A DNA stretch of 64,000 bases. Origin: Warburgia ugandensis (taxonomy: Eukaryota; Streptophyta; Magnoliopsida; Canellales; Canellaceae). Numbering within the stretch: position 1 is the stretch's first letter; each line of letters starts with the position of its first letter. The DNA lies in contig CP141130.1 of assembly GCA_035236585.1 (NCBI GenBank), positions 32,375,501-32,439,500 on the forward strand, in the 5' to 3' direction. This document shows, piece after piece, positions 58,806 through 64,000 of this stretch. Below the pieces are notes generated by a model that worked only from the letters and a program-made list of their open reading frames with translations, was not told the origin of the DNA and searched no databases. Position numbers and translations under genes: made by a program.

Positions 58806-61800
58806 CCAGGTTTTATCCTTTCACAGCCAATCCAGCATGTCCAAGGGTCATAGACAATAGAGAAAATCAAGAAGAACTAGTAGAGATGACCTACTTCTAT
58901 TTGAGGATTACACTATTTATGCACAAGGCAGTTCACCATAAATAAATAGGTGAAACACAGCTTGATTTAACAAATAATTAGGCAGAGGATAGTGCAATCC
59001 TTATCCAAAATCTAGTCTAAGACGACTTAAGGATTAAGGATTGTTGTGTGGTGCAAATATAAAAAATCATATATGGATCATATTGTGAGAATGATGAATG
59101 AAGATGTTAGTGGACTTGTTACTAGATAGTTCTAACCTGCAATAAAGCAATCTCATCAAAGGTGAGAAAATTGGAGAACCAGATGGCTATCTTACCATCA
59201 TAAAGAATATCAGAATATGAGTACACTATCACAAGGGATGTGATATGAGTATGATAGGGGATGTAAAAGATAGACTTTGAGAAGATTTTGATGATAGTCT
59301 AAGAGGGATGAGAATGCAAGATGATATTAGGAGATAACTGTTACTCGTACTAGGTCACAAAGGTATGGATCCTGAAGGACTTAGTTCAATTTTGATACTA
59401 TTCAGAAGAGTAAAGTGCTATTGAATAATAATTACCTAAGTATTATGGAGCAAATCAGAAGAGGTATACAAGTGACAGATTATGTGAATAAGAGAAACAT
59501 AACACGAATATGATAAGGAGCTATATTCGCCAGAGTTACCAAAAGACTTTGACGATAATATTGGGGATGATAGATCTGTGATAATAGATTGATCCTAACA
59601 TGAACTTGTAAGAAAAGTATAGCATGATCAAAACGTCAATGTCATTATTAAGACAATGTATGAAATTTATTGAGGCTATAGGCAATTGAGGATTTCAATG
59701 ATCTTAAGACAGTTTAGAATTTCTTAGAAGCATTCAGTTTATCATATCTGTTAAGAAAAGGAGTAGATGCAGTATCGATTATATGCAACAAAGCACATGA
59801 AGACATTGATCTAGGTAGACAAAAATGAGGATTTTGAAGAAAAGAAAGAAATAGATAGAGATGTAATTACCGGTATTCAATGAATATTCAAAAGAAGAAG
59901 ATCATGACTTTATGAAGATACACACAAATCTTCCATCTTGAATCAAGTGGGAAGATAAACCAATCAACTTCGAAGAAATGATGATAGATGAGTTGGTGAT
60001 CTTATTGTAAAAGAGTATAAAAGAAAGAAAGCATATGGGGTTTAAGACTTTGAATAGAGCATTGAATGAAAGGACATTATGCTGCACAAAAATTTTCGAA
60101 GAGGAATGGTGACCAACTAGAAATTACATGCTACAAATCGTTTGATGTCTATATCAATTATTGCATTTAGAATCTTATCGGATCCATTAGCTTATAAGGA
60201 ACACCAATGGATATAGTTCATAAAAAGGAAAACTTGGTAATATCCTACCTTGCCACTACATGACTACATAAAGTCTATTGAAAAAGAAAACAAGACAGGA
60301 TAGCGACTAGTCCATTTGTTTTTCCGCAACTCGGGTGCGATCAAGGAACAATATGATGTATTAGAGGAAGAGTGGAAGAGCAAGTATTTTAAGGCCATCA
60401 ATTAGTTCTTTCCTTTAGAGTACCATTGACTAAACAAAGGTATCCCACCCTAAGTAATCTAGTATGTTAGTATCTATGAGTTAGTAGTCGAAGTTATATA
60501 CTCAGAAGGATATTATAAGTATTTGGACATGAGTTTTACCTAAAAGAAGTTACTTGCTAGACTAAGTCATTTGAGGATATGAGGTTAGTTGATGAGGACA
60601 ATTGCAACTGAGATAGGAGCAAAAATAAGAAGTGATCTAAACCAATGTGAAAGATTTTCCAAACCTTAGTAGCTACCATGACAAGGTGAAGAAATTACTT
60701 TGAGTCTGAAAAATACTACTGACTTGGATTGAAAAGGAAGGTAGATAAGTACCGATCACTTTAGAGACCCTTGAGCTTATGACAAAGCTATATCTGGAAA
60801 GAGATCAATAGATAATTAAATAAAGTCTTTCTATGTGTCTACAAAAATGTTCCATGCTTACTTGAGTGTTTTTCAAATTTGATGATTTAACAGCTTCAGC
60901 ATAACTTGATGTAGTAGCTATTGAAGGAGAATTATTATTATAAGCTAAGTATGAGGAGGCACTTGAAAGATAAAATATGAGGAATTGAGAAAATCACTAC
61001 TTATGAGGATACCTCCTGACAATACAAATTGCATGATTGACAATAGAGCCTTGATAAAAGATTGAACAATATATTGACATAGGGGATGGAAGGAGAAAAG
61101 GTGCAATGGCTAGCACACTATAAGGTGAGATTTGATGTTACATTGCCTTTAGACAAATAGTTAGCTGTTATGAGCATATACAAAGCACAAAAAAATCAAT
61201 TGAAGGAATTTCCTACGGACTAACCCTACTGGATTGAGTATAGAACTTTTGGACTGAAAGGTTACGAAGAAAACCATAAAGCAAAGAAAGGACAAAGAGG
61301 ATGATGACAAAGGATTCAACCATGACCTAGTAAGGGTACTCGGTTATGAATAAGAGACTTTTTGCTTTGCCTAAATAGGAACATTATTGAAAATCCTAAT
61401 GACAAATTGATGTGAATAGTGAGATAGGCCTCTGGACGAGAACATGTGACCCATGATGATGAATCAACCATTAACTTTTGACATGAGTTTGGATAAAATC
61501 TTCACGGAGAACAGCGTTTAATGAATTCAAGAGTTATAAAACTGGATATGGAGTTAGGACATTTTACTTTTGGTGTATGATAAGGTCCTCGATGGAAGAT
61601 GCTAGTAATTGGCTCTCATGATTTTGTTTTGAATGTAACTTTGATCGAGAAATCAAGTCACATATGGAAAATGACATACAGTTGAAATTCAAAATTAATC
61701 AAGGGTTTGGCTATAGAGCACATGATACCATGGCAGTTATTGAAGTATCTTAAAGACAAATATAAAAGATAAGAAGCAAAGTTAGACACAATAGAAAGAA

Positions 61801-62291
61801 GGTAATTTTTTGGACTCTTACTAATGACATATAACTAACCATTAGAAGGAGATATGGATGATGAAGAGATCACTAGATGAAAGACAAGAAGAAAAAGGGA
61901 TTATCCTATGATATTCAAAATGAAATAGGAGAAATAAGATAATATGATCTTGAAGGAAGTATGGAGTAATACAAAGAAGCATGATCCTACAAGGAGACTA
62001 TCTTATACACGATGAGAAAAGTATAGGCATCTAAGGATTTCGAGATAGATACTGCTAGAAACCGGTATTGTTAAACTGACACATATGAGAGTATGCTTCA
62101 GAGTAAGCAGCGAAAGCGACCCTTATAGGTAAGGCCTTATAGAAGGAACAACAGAAATGATAAATTGAGGTTGAGCCTAGATTTGATTCCTAAGGGGAGA
62201 ATGCATTCACCAAGAAGTTATCTAAAAGACAAAATACCTTGAAGATGATAATTTATGGAATTTCGAGGACGAAATTCTTTTAAGGGGGTAA
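58806..62291 (+). other. Interior of the LARD-like element, no coding
   Basis: 3.5 kb of purine-rich sequence with stops in all frames and no protein motif that I recognise. From about 60890 it is collinear with 22690-23640 and 24935-25792. It ends gaatttcgaggacgaaattc and the polypurine tract ttttaagggggtaa (62277-62290). Confidence 0.75.
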
Positions 62292-64000
62292 TGTAACGCC
62301 CGAGCAATTTACGCTAATTTGGACATTCTATAAGAAATTGACTGTGTTGAATGTTTTACCTTATTTAAAATAGTAAATGAAGGAATTTGTGAGGAAACTT
62401 GGTACCGTTAGATTCTACTCAAAAAACGGAATCCAACGCCTCAAAAATCACCCAAAATGGAGTTCGTGTGAAGAAGTTACGGCCGTTTAAAGATCAGGGG
62501 CAGTTATAGAATTTAAAAAGAAAAATGAAAAAGACAAAAAACGCAGGGGGCATTTTGACAACGGCACCCCCTGTTGACTTCCACCTCCAGATCTCTCCAG
62601 AAACCCTCCTTTCACGATTTCTCCAGAAAACATAAGGGAAATGGCGGTACTGCCATTGAGGGGCACCGCCTTCTTTCCCCTATAAATACCCCATCTCCCC
62701 CTCTTCAAAATCGCATTTTTCTAGTCGTTTGAGACTGGGGTTTTCGGCAAAATCAGAAACTCGTCTCTCTGCAAATTTCAGCAACGGCCAAGCCCTAGTC
62801 GGGTCGGCCATTCTCCCACTCCCTTTCTCCTTTCTGGTCTGGCAATGGGGCTTCCCCCCTTGTTCGAGTTTTCGGGCAAGCAGGCACACCCACCGGGGAA
62901 AAAGGGTGTTCCCAGGCTACAGTTAAGCCGTTCTTACCTTTTCCTCTTCGTTTTGCTTCCCCCAGGCCAGATCCATGCTAGATCTGGTCTTTTCCAGTCG
63001 TTTTCTAGCCGGGTTCCTGGCCGAAAAACTTTCCAAGCCGGATTGGGCCGGCCCTGCACGAACCAGGCGTCCCAAGGATGCCATGCCGAACGTGCACTTG
63101 GGACAGGGTCCCTGGGACGGGTTCCAGGTGTACGACAGTGCATACACTGTCCCAGGTGCGGCCTTCAGGTACGCGTGCGACATGGGGCACGGGTCCTGGC
63201 TCTACCAGGGTGCACGAGGTGCCCTGGGAGCTGAGACGCGCCATGCTACAAGGTTCGTCCGTGCGGTGATGCGCGCCATAGCACGTCGCTTGAGCATGCA
63301 TGTGCGAGTGCAAAATGCGGCCCCTGGCACAACCTTTGGGTGCACACACACGTGAGGCAGTCGCGGTTCAACCAGGATGCACAAGTGTCCTGGGAACTGG
63401 GACACGCGGACCTAATAAGACTCTAAAGTTTAGATCAAAGGATAAATTACAGAGTTTAACTACTGAATAGTAGATCCAGATCATAGGATCTAGCCTGACA
63501 ATGAATTAGGTAAGGTCTAAGGACCCAATAGGCAGAGCTAGTAATCTAATGACTAAATGGATTGAAATTAATAAGGACTCCTTGTATCCATTCATACCTA
63601 GGAGTTTATAAATGAGAGCCAAGGATGGGTTGAAGTGATAAAGGACGCAACTCCAGGAGACTTTGAGGTAGGTGCTCTATCGCTACTAGACTTTTTAAAA
63701 GAGCCATGATTGTTTTGAGAATGCATGTTTTAAGTATAGGTATATGACTTGTTTAGCATGACCTAATTCAGCGTACATATGATAAATGCTTTATGCATAG
63801 ATATGTTTTGAAGATAATTGCATATACATCATGCATAGATATGTTTTGCAAATAATTGCATGTACATTATGCATAGATATGTTTTGCAAACAAATGCATA
63901 TATTGCATGATTTGTGAGCATTGAGTTTTTGAAAGATTGCATGTCCTTGAGGGTTACCAAAAGACGCTAGAGTGCCCAAAAGACGCTGGGTAGGCAGTTG
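62292..64000 (+). mobile_element. 3' LTR of the LARD-like element (incomplete at window edge)
   Basis: TGTAACGCCCGAGC start right after the polypurine tract. U3 module at 62405-62510, TATA-like ctataaatac at about 62681, GC- and CpG-rich block 63030-63415 with recurring gtcctggg / ccctgggagctgagac phrases. At least 1709 bp. Overlapping frames on both strands between 62845 and 63405 come from the GC-rich block. Confidence 0.82.
63793..63906. repeat. 38-bp tandem repeat, three units
   Basis: Units start at 63793, 63831 and 63869 with atgcatagatatgttttg; each ends in an atgcatatac-like stretch. Confidence 0.92.

Larger units (their letters stand above)
57317..64000 (+). mobile_element. LARD-like gypsy element nested in RNase H (runs off window)
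   Basis: 5' LTR 57317-58791, primer site 58794-58805, 3.5-kb interior without recognised coding, polypurine tract ending at 62291, and a 3' LTR from 62292 past the window end. The two LTR starts match (acgcccgagcaatttacgct). It belongs to the same family as 22690-28118. With no gag or pol visible it would depend on another element's proteins, the definition of a large retrotransposon derivative (LARD). Target duplication cannot be checked because the right end is outside. Confidence 0.82.

Noticed and set aside
63005-63405. Cysteine- and arginine-rich frames on both strands, resembling small secreted proteins
   Set aside because: Produced by the GC-rich repeat block of the LTR; several overlapping frames look equally good and none has a signal peptide I would defend.
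63793-63906. CRISPR-like direct repeats
   Set aside because: Contiguous 38-bp tandem units without unique spacers, inside a plant LTR.

Overview
The window is nuclear DNA from a flowering plant with a repeat-rich genome. It is AT-rich and holds no intact host gene that I can support. There is no bacterial-style gene packing, no rRNA or tRNA gene and no CRISPR array. Nearly everything recognisable is a transposable-element fossil: Ty3/gypsy elements (chromovirus Tekay/Del-like by LTR length and pol sequence), an Athila/Tat-type gypsy element and related LTRs, one Ty1/copia element, non-coding LARD-like elements, two pieces of CACTA (En/Spm) DNA transposons, and one near-perfect hairpin that may be a MITE. 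Species cannot be named from the sequence.

Left part (1-18480). A Tat/Athila-type LTR (1-2290) is followed by an old + strand copia element (about 2320-18480). The copia element is split by a younger minus-strand gypsy element at 5999-18106. That insertion is well defined: 5-bp target duplication CCAA-type (cccaa at 5994-5998 and 18107-18111), two LTRs of about 2.7 kb, and copia sequence resuming on the far side. Its inside is unusual. Two nearly identical gag-protease-RT-RNase H cassettes of about 3.37 kb lie in tandem, separated by a 273-bp piece of LTR plus a second primer-binding site, and a primer-binding-site remnant abuts the polypurine tract.

Middle part (18480-44330). This is a mosaic. 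A Tat-like LTR piece and a partial gypsy LTR on the minus strand lead into a gypsy element with gag and an integrase C-terminus only. Next comes a LARD-like + strand element (about 22690-28118, LTR 25793-28118) mixed with a CACTA fragment carrying DUF4218/DUF4216-type coding exons (23705-24660) and a short LTR piece. A second CACTA fragment (Tnp2 N-terminal part) follows at 28762-29620. 29750-35860 is AT-rich, with a Tat-like LTR on the minus strand that contains a 41-unit CT microsatellite. A 4.36-kb minus-strand LTR occupies 35864-40222. The rest holds a 40-bp minisatellite (42555-42673), a dispersed repeat shared with 32150-32900, and a 294-bp hairpin (44037-44330).

Right part (44334-64000). 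This is a nested stack, all on the + strand. An outer LTR (44334-47337) is interrupted by a gypsy element (5' LTR 47338-50101, primer site, gag, then pol from 55579). That element contains a 5'-incomplete Athila-type element (51133-55578) between gag and protease. Its RNase H region is interrupted by a LARD-like element (57317 to beyond 64000) whose 3' LTR runs off the window.

The genes do not form a host pathway. The features worth a second look are the tandem double-cassette retroelement, the hairpin, a U3 module shared by otherwise different LTRs, the out-of-order CACTA pieces, and GC-rich CpG-dense blocks inside several LTRs. I found no convincing new functional system.
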